In this document: in pieces, positions 1-8,999 of the stretch | Layout of the letters: each line of letters starts with the position of its first letter | How positions within the stretch are numbered: position 1 is the stretch's first letter | DNA from: Pimelobacter simplex | GTDB lineage: Bacteria; Actinomycetota; Actinomycetes; Propionibacteriales; Nocardioidaceae | Length of the DNA: 64,000 nt | Direction: 5' to 3' | NCBI RefSeq assembly: GCF_900114845.1 | Contig: NZ_FOUK01000004.1 | Location: 248,001-312,000 of the forward strand | Notes under the pieces: generated by a model | What the model saw: the letters and a program-made list of their open reading frames with translations, nothing else | What the model was told of the DNA's origin: nothing | The model's database searches: none | Program-made: the position numbers and the translations under genes

Positions 1-209
1 AACACGATCCCGACCACCAGCAGCACCACGACCGCCGCCGCCACCGTCGCCACCTGGACCGCCGGGCTCGCCCCGGGGGCGGCCTTGGGTGGCGCTGGCT
101 TGGGTGGCGCCGGCTGGGGCTGGGGCTCGTCGGGAGCGGGCTCGTCGGCGGCGGGCTCGTCGGCGGCGGGCTCGTCGCTGTCCGGCTCCGGCGGACCCTC
201 GTCGTTCAC
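1..209 (-). CDS. N-terminal part of an acidic, proline-rich single-pass membrane protein (runs off window)
   Basis: Reading leftwards from a GTG at 207-209, the frame gives MNDEGPPEPDSDEPAADEPA, then repeats rich in Pro, Glu, Asp and Ala, then a Pro/Ala/Lys stretch. A hydrophobic segment of Val/Ala/Leu begins about residue 50 and is cut by the window edge. The layout is a disordered acidic cytoplasmic tail followed by a membrane helix. A TTG four codons upstream is an alternative start, and an in-frame stop lies just beyond it. The gene follows the SRPBCC gene on the same strand with a 35-bp gap and may share its transcript. No function can be assigned from this fragment. Confidence 0.6.
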   Translation of the reverse strand, partial: MNDEGPPEPDSDEPAADEPAADEPAPDEPQPQPAPPKPAPPKAAPGASPAVQVATVAAAVVVLLVVGIV

Positions 210-244
210 GGGGCTATTCAACCGGGCCGGCGGTCAGGACCGGA

Positions 245-733
245 TCAGGCCGGGGTCTCGGCCTCGGCCTTGATCCGCTCGAGGGTCTGCCGGATGCCGC
301 GGCGCAGCTCGTCGGTGAAGCCGTCCTGGCCGCCGAGCACGATCTTGGTCAGCACCATCGAGAGCCCGGACACGCCGTCCGGGGTCTCCCGGCGCTCGGT
401 GAGCCGGGTGCCGCCGTCGGCGGTGGGCTCGAGCTCGAAGGACCACACCGTCCGGTTCTCCTTGATCCGGAAGGCGAAGTCACCGGGCGTCGTCGCCGTC
501 GGCGGCTGGAAGCGGACCACCTTGCCGCCGGTGGGCCAGCGCTTGATGCCCTGCTTGTTGAGGTTGCTGAAGCTCGCGCCCAGCTTGACCACCCCACCCT
601 TGACGGTGGACTTCACCACCTGCGGGCTGCGCCGGGACATCGCGGGGATGTCGGTGACCAGGCTCCACACCTTGTCGGTGGGCGCGGCGATCTCGATCGA
701 GTCCTCGATCAGCTTCTCGTACGTGTCGGCCAT
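245..733 (-). CDS. SRPBCC (START/Bet v1-like) family protein
   Basis: The 162-residue product fits the SRPBCC fold. It opens with the family pattern of an early beta strand followed by PTDKVWSLVTDIPAMSRRSP, the motif in which a ligand-binding cavity protein begins. A central strand carries FELEPTADGGTRLTER, and a long C-terminal amphipathic helix follows (about residues 130-158). Such proteins bind hydrophobic small molecules, and many actinobacterial members are of unknown role (polyketide cyclase-like). There is no signal peptide, so it is cytoplasmic. Its neighbours, the CCA-adding enzyme and an acidic membrane protein, do not point to a substrate. The fold call is firm; the function is unknown. 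Confidence 0.75.
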   Translation of the reverse strand: MADTYEKLIEDSIEIAAPTDKVWSLVTDIPAMSRRSPQVVKSTVKGGVVKLGASFSNLNKQGIKRWPTGGKVVRFQPPTATTPGDFAFRIKENRTVWSFELEPTADGGTRLTERRETPDGVSGLSMVLTKIVLGGQDGFTDELRRGIRQTLERIKAEAETPA

Positions 734-810
734 GGCCGGACGCTACCCGCAAGTAGCAGACCGACGGTATGTGAGCCGCGCCACAGATCCGCCGAGCAGC
801 CCCGACGACG

Positions 811-2322
811 TCAGTCCCGCGCGGCCCACCACTCCCGCAGCGCCGCGGCGGCGTCCTCGGGAGCCATCGGCCCGTTGTCGAGCCGCAGGTCGAGCAGGAA
901 CCGGTAGGCCTGGCCGACCTCGCGGCCGGGGCCGATGCCGAGGATCTCCATGATCTGGTTGCCGTCGAGGTCGGGCCGCAGGGCGGCGAGCTCCTCCTCG
1001 GCGGCCAGGCGGTCGATCCGGGCCTCCAGGTCGTCGTAGGTACGGCGGAGCCGGTCGGCCTTGCGCTTGTTGCGGGTGGTGCAGTCGGCGCGGGTGAGCA
1101 CGTGCAGGCGCTCGAGCTGGTCGCCGGCGTCGCGGACGTAGCGGCGGACGGCGGAGTCGGTCCACTCGCCGGAGCCGTAGCCGTGGAAGCGCAGGTGCAG
1201 CTCGACCAGGTCGCCGACGGCGTCGGTCTGGTCGTTGGAGAAGCGGAGCGCCTTCATCCGCTTGCGGGTGAGCTTGGCGCCCACGACGTCGTGGTGGTGG
1301 AAGGTGACGACGCCGTCGTCCTGGAAGCGGCGGGTCCGCGGCTTGCCGACGTCGTGCATGAGCGCGGCGAAGCGGGAGACGAAGTCGGGGCCCTCGGGGA
1401 GGCCGGCGCGGGCGGCGAGGCGCGGCTCGAGGTCGATCGCCTGCTCCAGCACGGTCAGGGTGTGCTCGTAGACGTCCTTGTGGCGGTGGTGCTCGTCGCG
1501 CTCCAGCTTGAGCGCCGGCAGCTCGGGCAGCACGTGGTCGGCGAGCCCGGTGTCGACGAGGAGCGCCAGGCCGAGACGGGGGTGGGGGGCGCAGATCAGC
1601 TTGACCAGCTCGTCGCGCACCCGCTCGGCGGAGATGATGTCGATCCGGCCGGCCATCTCGGTCATCGCCCGGACGACGTCCGGGTCGACGGTGAAGCCGA
1701 GCTGCGCGGCGAAGCGCGCGGCCCGCATCATCCGCAGCGGGTCGTCGGAGAAGGACTGCTCGGGGGTGCCGGGGGTCCGCAGCACCCGGTGGGCGAGGTC
1801 GACGACGCCGCCGAACGGGTCCTCGAGCTCGCGGCCGGGCAGCCGCACCGCCATCGCATTGACGGTGAAGTCGCGCCGTCCCAGGTCGCCGGCCAGGCTG
1901 TCGCCGTACTTGACCTGCGGCTTGCGGCTGTGGGGGTCGTAGGCCTCGGAGCGGTACGTCGTCACCTCGACGACCCAGTCGCCCTTGCGGCAGCCGATGG
2001 TGCCGAAGTCGCGCCCCATGTCCCACCAGGCGTCGCCCCAGGCCTTGAGGATCTTGTCGGTCTCGTCGGGCAGTGCCGAGGTGGTGAAGTCGAGGTCGTT
2101 GGAGCGCCGTCCGAGCATCGCGTCGCGCACCGGGCCACCGACCAGGGCCAGCTCGTGGCCGGCCGCGGCGAAGCGGGCGCCGAGGTCGTCGATGACCGGG
2201 GCGATCCGGTCCATCTCGGCGGCGACCGCGGCCTGCACGTCGACCAGCCGCAGGGGCGCGCCCGGCTCGCCCGGGGCGGGCTGCGGCGTGGGGTCGTCGG
2301 AGGCGTCGGTCACGGGCCGCAA
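811..2322 (-). CDS. cca: CCA tRNA nucleotidyltransferase
   Basis: This enzyme adds or repairs the 3'-terminal CCA of tRNAs from CTP and ATP. The 503-residue product has the class II nucleotidyltransferase head with GGPVRDAMLG (about residues 61-70) and the metal-binding NDLDFTTS. The RRDFTVNAMA motif follows, then the RNA-binding region SDDPLRMMRAARFAAQLGF. A C-terminal HD domain carries ALMHDVGKP (about residue 317), as in actinobacterial homologues. The longest start is a TTG at 2322, and a GTG three codons later is equally possible. It is transcribed away from the DUF6049 gene, with 57 bp between them that must hold both promoters. The same divergent arrangement is usual at this locus in actinobacteria. 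Confidence 0.95.
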   Translation of the reverse strand: MRPVTDASDDPTPQPAPGEPGAPLRLVDVQAAVAAEMDRIAPVIDDLGARFAAAGHELALVGGPVRDAMLGRRSNDLDFTTSALPDETDKILKAWGDAWWDMGRDFGTIGCRKGDWVVEVTTYRSEAYDPHSRKPQVKYGDSLAGDLGRRDFTVNAMAVRLPGRELEDPFGGVVDLAHRVLRTPGTPEQSFSDDPLRMMRAARFAAQLGFTVDPDVVRAMTEMAGRIDIISAERVRDELVKLICAPHPRLGLALLVDTGLADHVLPELPALKLERDEHHRHKDVYEHTLTVLEQAIDLEPRLAARAGLPEGPDFVSRFAALMHDVGKPRTRRFQDDGVVTFHHHDVVGAKLTRKRMKALRFSNDQTDAVGDLVELHLRFHGYGSGEWTDSAVRRYVRDAGDQLERLHVLTRADCTTRNKRKADRLRRTYDDLEARIDRLAAEEELAALRPDLDGNQIMEILGIGPGREVGQAYRFLLDLRLDNGPMAPEDAAAALREWWAARD

Positions 2323-2379
2323 GTCTAGGGCGGAGAGTCCAGGCCGGGACCCACAGGTGGTCCCACTACCCTCGGGACC

Positions 2380-4632
2380 GTGGTCCGCCCTTCCTCACGC
2401 CTGCTCCGAGGCGTGGCGACCCTGCTCCTGATGGCGCCGGCCGGCGTCGCCGCGGCCCCCGCGCCGAGCGCGTCGGCGACCCCCGGCACCAAGGCGTACG
2501 ACGCCCCGCTCGAGGTCACCATCGACGACCTGGCGCCGGGAGTGCTGCCCCGCACCGGGCCGATCACCGTCTCCGGAACGGTCACCAACGTCGACCTCGA
2601 GGAGTGGACCCACATCCGCCTCTACCCGATGTTCGGCGCCTGCGCCTCGTGCGCCCCGCAGATGACGACCGAGGCCGAGCTCGCCACCGCGTCCGGCAGC
2701 GACCCCGAGGCGTTCGTGGGCGAGCGCTACACGCAGAGCCCGGTGGCGCGCGCCGACATCGGCACGCTCGGTCCCGGCGAGACGCTGCGCTACTCCTTCA
2801 AGATCCCGCAGCAGGTGCTGCGCAGCGCGATCCCGTCGCCCCGGCCGGGCGTCTACTGGTTCGGCGTCCACGCGCTGGGGGCGAGCACGTCGGTCGGCGA
2901 CGACGACAAGGCCGACGGCCGGGCCCGGACCTTCCTTCCCTACCTGCCGCCGTCGACCGACGCGCGCATCGACGCCGCGGTCGTCGTCCCGCTGCGCGGC
3001 CGGATCGCGCACGCCGCCGACGGCGAGCTCGGCCGGACCGTCGCCTGGGAGCAGGCGCTCTCGCAGGAGGGGACGCTCGGCGGGCCGCTCGCGTTCGGCT
3101 CCGCCCGCGGCACCGACCCGGTCACCTGGCTGCTCGACCCGGCGCTGCCCGACGCCGTCGCCCAGCTGGCCCTGGGCAACCCGACCCGCGAGGTCGAGCC
3201 GGTCGCTCCCGACGACGAGCCGTCCAGCAGCGACGACCCCACCGACGACGAGAGCCCGTCGGGCGACGCCGGCGAGGGCGGGGACGACGCTGCCGAGGTC
3301 GGCGGCGCGACGCTCGACCCGGACAGCCCGGTGGTCGCCGCCGCCGAGACCTGGCTGCGCCAGGCGCGCAGCGCGCTCACCGGCGGCACCGTCGCGCTCC
3401 TCCCGTACGGCGACCCGGACCTGGCCGGCGCCGCCAGCACGCTGCCCGACCTGTACGAGACCGCCCGCGAGCACAGCTCGCCCACGCTGGCCGCCTGGGA
3501 CATCGAGGGCACCCCCGTCGTCGGCGCGCCCAACGGCTACCTCGACGCCGACGCCATCCGCAAGGTCGACGACGGCGCGGTGCTGCTGCTCGGCGACCAG
3601 ATGTTCCCCGAGGAGACGTTCTCCGGGCGCGCCCCCGTCGGCGGCCTGGTCGGCAACCGGCCGGTCGTGGTGACCAGCGCCGGCGCTGCCCGCGGCGGTC
3701 CCGGCCCGGACCCGGCGCAGGCACCCGTCGCGCTGCGCCAGCGGCTGCTGAGCGAGGCCGTCGTCCGGGTGCTCGCGGCCGGCGCCGACGAGGACCCCGA
3801 GCCGATCACCGTCGTCGTCCCGGCCAGCATCGACGCCGCGGGCGCCCGCTCCTTCTGGGCCGGGCTCGACGACCAGCCGTGGCTCAACCTCGTCGACCTG
3901 CCCTCCCTGGTGAGCTCCGGCAGCGCGAGCGGCGGCACCGCGCAGGACCGCCAGGTCGACCCCGACGAGCTGTCCTACCCCGACGGCCAGCGCGACGCCG
4001 AGGTCCCGCCGTCGGTCTTCGCCGAGGCCGGCGCGCTGATCCGCTCCGGGCGGACGCTGCAGAGCATCCTCGGCAAGGACTACGCCATCGGCGACACCCT
4101 GGTCGGCGAGGCGCTCACCGGGACCTCGTACGACGTGCGCGACGACGTCGACGCCGGACCGCGCCTGGCCCGCTCCCGCGAGTGGGTCGACGAGCGGCTC
4201 GACGGCGTGACCCTCGACGCGCCCCAGGGCGTCACCCTGTCGAGCACCTCGGGCAGCTTCAACATCGCGGTGCGCAACACCCTCGACCAGCCGGTCACCG
4301 TCCGGATCGAGGCGAGCACCGACCGCGAGGCGACGATCAAGGCCGCGAACCCGATCGTGCTGCCGGCCAACAGCCGCGCCTCGGTGCCGATCAGCGCGGA
4401 CATGAGGGGGCCCGGCGTCCACAACGTCCGGCTCCGGCTCACCGACGCCGACGGCAACCCGCTCGGCACCGAGGACGAGCTCCCGATCCGCTCGGGCCAG
4501 GTCGGCGTCGTGATCTGGGTGATCATGGGCACCGGCGCCGGCATCCTCTTCATCGCCATCGCCATCCGGCTGGTCCGCCGCTTCCGCCGCCGTGGGGAGG
4601 CCGAGCCCGCGGACGCCGGGGCCACCGCATGA
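2380..4632 (+). CDS. DUF6049 family secreted, membrane-anchored protein
   Basis: The 750-residue protein starts at GTG with an Arg-rich n-region and a hydrophobic signal core ending near an Ala-rich cleavage site (about residue 30). A large extracytoplasmic region follows. Near residues 270-310 it has an acidic Asp/Ser/Glu-rich linker. One membrane helix (VGVVIWVIMGTGAGILFIAI) lies about 30 residues before a basic C-terminal tail. This matches the DUF6049 family found directly upstream of murJ in actinobacteria (the Rv3909 position in M. tuberculosis). Its stop overlaps the murJ start by 4 bp, so the two are translationally coupled. That suggests a role in envelope assembly with MurJ, but no reaction is known. 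Confidence 0.85.
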   Translation: MVRPSSRLLRGVATLLLMAPAGVAAAPAPSASATPGTKAYDAPLEVTIDDLAPGVLPRTGPITVSGTVTNVDLEEWTHIRLYPMFGACASCAPQMTTEAELATASGSDPEAFVGERYTQSPVARADIGTLGPGETLRYSFKIPQQVLRSAIPSPRPGVYWFGVHALGASTSVGDDDKADGRARTFLPYLPPSTDARIDAAVVVPLRGRIAHAADGELGRTVAWEQALSQEGTLGGPLAFGSARGTDPVTWLLDPALPDAVAQLALGNPTREVEPVAPDDEPSSSDDPTDDESPSGDAGEGGDDAAEVGGATLDPDSPVVAAAETWLRQARSALTGGTVALLPYGDPDLAGAASTLPDLYETAREHSSPTLAAWDIEGTPVVGAPNGYLDADAIRKVDDGAVLLLGDQMFPEETFSGRAPVGGLVGNRPVVVTSAGAARGGPGPDPAQAPVALRQRLLSEAVVRVLAAGADEDPEPITVVVPASIDAAGARSFWAGLDDQPWLNLVDLPSLVSSGSASGGTAQDRQVDPDELSYPDGQRDAEVPPSVFAEAGALIRSGRTLQSILGKDYAIGDTLVGEALTGTSYDVRDDVDAGPRLARSREWVDERLDGVTLDAPQGVTLSSTSGSFNIAVRNTLDQPVTVRIEASTDREATIKAANPIVLPANSRASVPISADMRGPGVHNVRLRLTDADGNPLGTEDELPIRSGQVGVVIWVIMGTGAGILFIAIAIRLVRRFRRRGEAEPADAGATA

Positions 4633-6314
4633 GCGACGACAGCACCACCGGCGAGCAGCGCCGGATCCTCGCCAACACCGCGGTGATGGCGGCCGGCACG
4701 GTCGTCTCGCGGCTCAGCGGCTTCGTCCGGCTGACCCTGCTCGCCGCCGCGCTCGGCGTGGGCCTGCACGCGGACATCTTCACGGTGGCCAACACCGTGC
4801 CCAACATGCTCTACATCCTGCTGGCCGGCGGCGTCTTCAACGCGGTGCTCGTGCCCCAGCTGGTGCGCTCGATGAAGAACGACGCCGACGGGGGAGCGGC
4901 GTACATCAACCGGGTGGTCACGCTCGCCGGGCTCTTCCTCGGCATCGTCACCGTGCTGCTGGTGGTGGCCGCGCCGCTGGTCATGCGGCTGATGCTCAAC
5001 AGCGACTTCAACGGCCCCGAGCTGGCCGCGCAGCGGCAGTCGGCGATCGACTTCGCCCGCTACTGCCTGCCGCAGGTCTTCTTCTACGGCATGTTCGTGC
5101 TGGTCGGGCAGGTGCTCAACGCCCGCAACCGGTTCGGCCCCATGATGTGGGCGCCGATCGCCAACAACGTGATCTCGGTGGCGGTCATCGGCGCCTACCT
5201 GTGGATCTACGGCCCGGCCACGGCCGCCCAGCAGCGCGGCGCGTTCAGCACCGACCAGGAGCTGCTGCTCGGCATCGGCTCCACCGTCGGCATCGCCGCC
5301 CAGCTGCTCATCCTGATCCCGTACCTGCGGGCCGCGGGCGTGCGCTACCGCCCGCGCTTCGACTTCCGCGGCGTCGGCCTGGGCCACACGCTGCACCTGG
5401 GCATCTGGACCGTCCTGTTCGTCGTCGCCAACCAGATCGCGTACGTCGTCGTGGTCCGGCTCGCCTCGGGCGGCAGCGCGGGCGCCGCGGACGGCACCGG
5501 CATCACCATCTACTCCGGCGTGATGCTGCTGGTGATGGTGCCGCACTCGGTCATCACCGTCTCCCTGGCCACCGCGATCCTGCCCCGCCTCTCGGCCGCG
5601 GCCGCCGCCGGCGACATGGGCCGGCTCGCCACGACGCTGAGCAGCACGATGCGCACGGCGCTCGCTGTCGTCGTCCCGTTCGCGGCGCTGCTGCCCTCGA
5701 TCGCGCTGCCCCTGGCCCAGGTCGTGTGGGGGCACGGCGCGAGCGCGGCGAGCTACTACCGCTTCGAGTCGTCGATGGTGCTCTTCGGCTTCGCCGTCGT
5801 CGCGTTCACCGTGCACTACCTGGTGCTGCGCGGCTTCTACGCCCTCGAGCTCAACCGGCTCGTCTTCTTCGTGCAGTGCGCGGTCGCCGCGACCAACATC
5901 TCGCTCGCGCTGCTCTTCGTCTCCCGGGTCGACCCGTGGGACACCGCGCCCATGCTCGTCCTCGCCTACGGCGGCGCCTACACGGTCGGCGCCCTCATCT
6001 CCACGCTCGTCCTGGTCCGCCGGCTGCGCCGCGGTGGCGCGCCGTCCACGGTCCGTCCCTGGCTCGGGTACGCCGGGCGGCTGCTCGGCGTCGCGGTGAT
6101 CGTCTTCGCCGTGGCCCGGTTCCTCGACATCGTCGTCACCGACACCGTCGTCGAGCTCGTCGGGACCGACCCGCACTGGGCCTTCGCGGCGCTCGAGGTG
6201 GCCGTGGTGAGCATCGGTGCGGGCGGGACGCTGCTCGGCGCGGCCCGGCTCCTGCACCTCGACGAGGTGACGTCGGTGGCCGGCACGGTCCTGGGGCGGC
6301 TGCGGCGGGGCTAG
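4629..6314 (+). CDS. murJ: Lipid II flippase MurJ (MviN family)
   Basis: MurJ moves lipid-linked peptidoglycan precursor across the cytoplasmic membrane. The 561-residue product begins with the family signature NTAVMAAGTVVSRLSGFVR, has NTVPNMLYILLAGGVFNAVLVPQL, and alternates about fourteen hydrophobic helices with short basic loops. The start is the ATG overlapping the stop of the DUF6049 gene. In M. tuberculosis the orthologue (Rv3910) carries a cytoplasmic pseudokinase and an extracellular domain on the same chain. Here MurJ ends after the transmembrane core and those parts are in the next gene, 45 bp downstream. The operon therefore looks dedicated to cell-wall synthesis and its control. 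Confidence 0.93.
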   Translation: MSDDSTTGEQRRILANTAVMAAGTVVSRLSGFVRLTLLAAALGVGLHADIFTVANTVPNMLYILLAGGVFNAVLVPQLVRSMKNDADGGAAYINRVVTLAGLFLGIVTVLLVVAAPLVMRLMLNSDFNGPELAAQRQSAIDFARYCLPQVFFYGMFVLVGQVLNARNRFGPMMWAPIANNVISVAVIGAYLWIYGPATAAQQRGAFSTDQELLLGIGSTVGIAAQLLILIPYLRAAGVRYRPRFDFRGVGLGHTLHLGIWTVLFVVANQIAYVVVVRLASGGSAGAADGTGITIYSGVMLLVMVPHSVITVSLATAILPRLSAAAAAGDMGRLATTLSSTMRTALAVVVPFAALLPSIALPLAQVVWGHGASAASYYRFESSMVLFGFAVVAFTVHYLVLRGFYALELNRLVFFVQCAVAATNISLALLFVSRVDPWDTAPMLVLAYGGAYTVGALISTLVLVRRLRRGGAPSTVRPWLGYAGRLLGVAVIVFAVARFLDIVVTDTVVELVGTDPHWAFAALEVAVVSIGAGGTLLGAARLLHLDEVTSVAGTVLGRLRRG

Positions 6315-6359
6315 GGTGACTAGTGTCCTCTCACGAGGAGCGATCACGAGGGGGATCGA

Positions 6360-8282
6360 GTGGCGACGTCGACGCGGTCGGGGGATGTCCTCGCCGGCCG
6401 CTACCGGTTGATCGACCTGCTGAGTGAGAGCGGCGGCGGGCGATTCTGGCGTGCCCACGACAACGTCCTCGAGCGCTTCGTCGCGCTCCACGTCATCGCC
6501 GAGGACGACGACCGCGCGGTCGGCCTGGTCGAGGCGGCGCGGATCTCCGCGCGGGTGCTCGACCCGCGCATCCTGCGCGTCCTCGACGCCGAGGAGGAGC
6601 AGGGCCGCTGCTTCGTGGTCAACGAGTGGGGGACCGGCATCTCCCTCGACATCCTCGTCACCCACGCCGGCCCGCTCGACCCGCGCCGCGCGGCCTGGCT
6701 GGTCGCCGACGTGGCCGGCGCGCTGGCCAAGGCCCACGCCGCTGGGGTGACCCATGGCCGGCTCAACCCCGAGAACGTCCTCATCGACCGCTACGGCTCG
6801 GTCCGGATCATCGGCATGTGCGTCGACGCCGCGCTCCACGGGCTCTCGCCCGGCGACGTGCGCAGCGACCTCGAGGACCTCGGCGGGCTGCTCTACTGCG
6901 CGCTCACCGGCACCTGGCCCGGCCCGTCCGGGTCGATCGTGCCCGCCGCCCCCCGCGAGAGCGGCGTCTTCCTCAGCCCGCGGCAGGTGGTGGCCGGCGT
7001 CCCCAAGCCGCTCGACCTGCTCTGGCGCGAGTTCGACTGCCGCAGCATCCACGGCCGCCGGCTGCTCGGCGCCGAGCACCCCGACGTCAGCTCGGCCGAG
7101 GCGATCGCTGCCGAGCTGCTCGCCTTCGTCGGCGACCCCACGGGGATGCCCGAGGCGCTGGCGCGCGCCGTCCCGGCCATCAACGAGCTGCGCCCGGTCT
7201 GGCTGCCGGCGCTCGCCGATCCGCTGCCCCACGACTCCTCGCGCGACGACCTCCCCGTCGTACCGGACGAAATGGTCGCCGCCGAGCCCGATGAGCAACC
7301 AGATCGTCCGGTACGACGGGAGCCGGCCGAGCCCCCGATCGCCGACGTCGACGACGGCCCGCCCATCCCGCTCGTCACCGAGCTGCCCACCGAGGCCGGG
7401 ATGCCGGTCTTCGACGACGACGACGTCTCCTGGCTGCGCACCCGCAGCACGCCGCCGCCCCCACCGCCGCCGTTCGAGGAGCCGCCCGAGCGGCCGCTGT
7501 TCGCGCCCGACCCGCCCGGCGGCGCCCGCCGTCCGCGGATCGCGCCGGTGCCCTCCGAGGCGCCGGTCCCCGTGGGAGCCACCGACTACTGGCCGTGGGA
7601 GACCGGCGGCGGCGGGGGAGCCGGCGCCGACGACGACACCGCCGAGGACGAGCGCGTCCCCGGCCGCAGCTGGCTGCGGCTGGCGATGGCGGTCGGCCTG
7701 GCCGTGCTGCTGCTCGTCGCGGTCGCGATCGCCTTCAACCTCGGCCGTGGCCGGACCGCCCTGGGCGGCGACCCCGACGCCGACCGCACCCCCAGCGAGA
7801 CCGCCAGCGCGACGACCGCGCCCGGCACCGTGCTGCCGGTGGCCAAGATCCGCGACTTCGACCCGCTCGGCACCGACGGCGGCGAGGAGAACCCCGACAG
7901 CGTCGGCAACGCCATCGACGGCGACCCGGCCACCACCTGGCGGACCTCGACCTACACCGACCAGCTCGGCCCCCGCGCACCCGCGCTCAAGCCCGGCGTC
8001 GGCCTGCTGCTCGACCTCGGCAAGGTCCACACCCTGCGCTCGGTCGACATCCGCGCGACCCCGGGCGAGGCGACCGTCTCCCTCTACGCGTACGACGACC
8101 CGCCGGCCCAGGCGCCGACCGGCGACCCGGTGGCGACCACCACAGGATCGGGCCGGCTGAGCCTGACCCCGAGCACCACGACGGCCCGGGGCCGCTACCT
8201 TGTCCTCTGGTGGACGGTGTTGCCCGCGGTCGACGGGGGCTTCCGGGCAGAGACAGCTGAGGTGGTGGTCCGTGGCGAGTGA
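6360..8282 (+). CDS. Membrane-anchored pseudokinase partner of MurJ
   Basis: The 640-residue protein has an N-terminal protein-kinase fold (about 10-260), a long Pro/Asp-rich linker, one membrane helix (about 440-462) and an extracellular beta-rich domain (about 490-639) resembling discoidin-type carbohydrate-binding folds. All the catalytic positions appear lost. The VAIK lysine position reads VALHVI, the HRDLKPEN loop reads HGRLNPENV, and the DFG position reads IIGM. It is therefore predicted not to phosphorylate. The domain order equals the C-terminal half of mycobacterial MviN, whose pseudokinase recruits the FHA protein FhaA after phosphorylation. The likely role is a scaffold controlling MurJ. 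The start is a GTG after a GAGGGGG ribosome site, and the gene overlaps sigM by 11 bp. Confidence 0.85.
   Translation: MATSTRSGDVLAGRYRLIDLLSESGGGRFWRAHDNVLERFVALHVIAEDDDRAVGLVEAARISARVLDPRILRVLDAEEEQGRCFVVNEWGTGISLDILVTHAGPLDPRRAAWLVADVAGALAKAHAAGVTHGRLNPENVLIDRYGSVRIIGMCVDAALHGLSPGDVRSDLEDLGGLLYCALTGTWPGPSGSIVPAAPRESGVFLSPRQVVAGVPKPLDLLWREFDCRSIHGRRLLGAEHPDVSSAEAIAAELLAFVGDPTGMPEALARAVPAINELRPVWLPALADPLPHDSSRDDLPVVPDEMVAAEPDEQPDRPVRREPAEPPIADVDDGPPIPLVTELPTEAGMPVFDDDDVSWLRTRSTPPPPPPPFEEPPERPLFAPDPPGGARRPRIAPVPSEAPVPVGATDYWPWETGGGGGAGADDDTAEDERVPGRSWLRLAMAVGLAVLLLVAVAIAFNLGRGRTALGGDPDADRTPSETASATTAPGTVLPVAKIRDFDPLGTDGGEENPDSVGNAIDGDPATTWRTSTYTDQLGPRAPALKPGVGLLLDLGKVHTLRSVDIRATPGEATVSLYAYDDPPAQAPTGDPVATTTGSGRLSLTPSTTTARGRYLVLWWTVLPAVDGGFRAETAEVVVRGE
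7254..7320. repeat. 17-bp perfect inverted repeat inside the pseudokinase gene
   Basis: The arm CCCGTCGTACCGGACGA (7254-7270) is repeated exactly as its reverse complement at 7304-7320, with a 33-bp spacer. It lies in the low-complexity linker between the kinase-like domain and the membrane helix, where an insertion would be tolerated. The reading frame stays open. The transcript could form a strong hairpin here. Confidence 0.7.
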
Positions 8283-8955
8283 GCTGTCGGACGCCGATCT
8301 CCTCTCCGCCCACGTCACGGGCGATCCCGATGCGTTCGGCCTGCTCTTCGCCCGGCACCGCGACCGGCTCTGGGCCGTCGCGCTGCGCACCTGCGGTCAC
8401 CCCGAGGTCGCCGCCGACGGGCTCCAGGAGGGCGTCGCCGCCGCGTTCCGGCGCGCGGACTCGTTCCGCGGCGAGGCGGCCGTGACCACCTGGCTGCACC
8501 GGATCGTCGTCAACGCCTGCCTCGACCGGCTCCGCGCCGAGAAGGTACGGCGGGCAGAGCCGCTCCCCGACGACCTCGACGAGGCCGGCCGGGCGCCGCG
8601 CGCGACCGTCGGCACCGAGCTCGACCCTGCCGAGCAGGAGCTGGTCGCCGAGCGCCGGCGGCAGGTGCTCGATGCCCTCGCCACCCTGCCCGCCGCGCAG
8701 CGCGCGGCCGTCGTCCTGGTCGACATGGAGGGCTACTCCGTCGCCGAGGTCGCCCAGATCCTCGAGTGCGCCGAGGGCACGGTCAAGAGCCGCTGCTCGC
8801 GGGGCCGGGCGCGGCTCGCCGTCCTGCTGGCGCCGCTGCTCGGCGACGACGACGTGACCACGCCCACCCGGCCGAGCGGGAACCCTCCCGCCCCGCCGGA
8901 CGTCGGACCGATGACCTCGCGCGGACCACCCGCCGGCACCGCCACCGTCGACTGA
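8272..8955 (+). CDS. sigM: ECF sigma factor, SigM family
   Basis: The 227-residue protein has sigma region 2 (FGLLFARHRDRLWAVALRTC through AAVTTWLHRIVVNACLDRLR, about 25-90). Region 4 (LPAAQRAAVVLVDMEGYSVAEVAQ, then GTVKSRCSRGRARLA, about 140-190) follows, and a Pro-rich tail closes it. It directs RNA polymerase to an envelope or oxidative-stress regulon. The chosen GTG start overlaps the end of the pseudokinase gene, and it begins the conserved VASELSDADLLSAHV. Gene order (murJ, sigma, anti-sigma, trxB, trxA) is that of mycobacterial sigM, which supports the name. SigM-type factors often control their own operon, but no -35/-10 could be assigned here. Confidence 0.9.
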   Translation: MASELSDADLLSAHVTGDPDAFGLLFARHRDRLWAVALRTCGHPEVAADGLQEGVAAAFRRADSFRGEAAVTTWLHRIVVNACLDRLRAEKVRRAEPLPDDLDEAGRAPRATVGTELDPAEQELVAERRRQVLDALATLPAAQRAAVVLVDMEGYSVAEVAQILECAEGTVKSRCSRGRARLAVLLAPLLGDDDVTTPTRPSGNPPAPPDVGPMTSRGPPAGTATVD

Positions 8956-8999
8956 CCCGCGCCCGGTCCCCTCCGGACCCACCAGCAACGAGAGCCCCG

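Noticed and set aside
4080..8390. Very long open frame on the minus strand opposite murJ and the pseudokinase gene
   Set aside because: It is antisense to clearly conserved plus-strand genes, has Arg/Asp/Gly-rich random composition and no ribosome site. It is a high-GC shadow frame.
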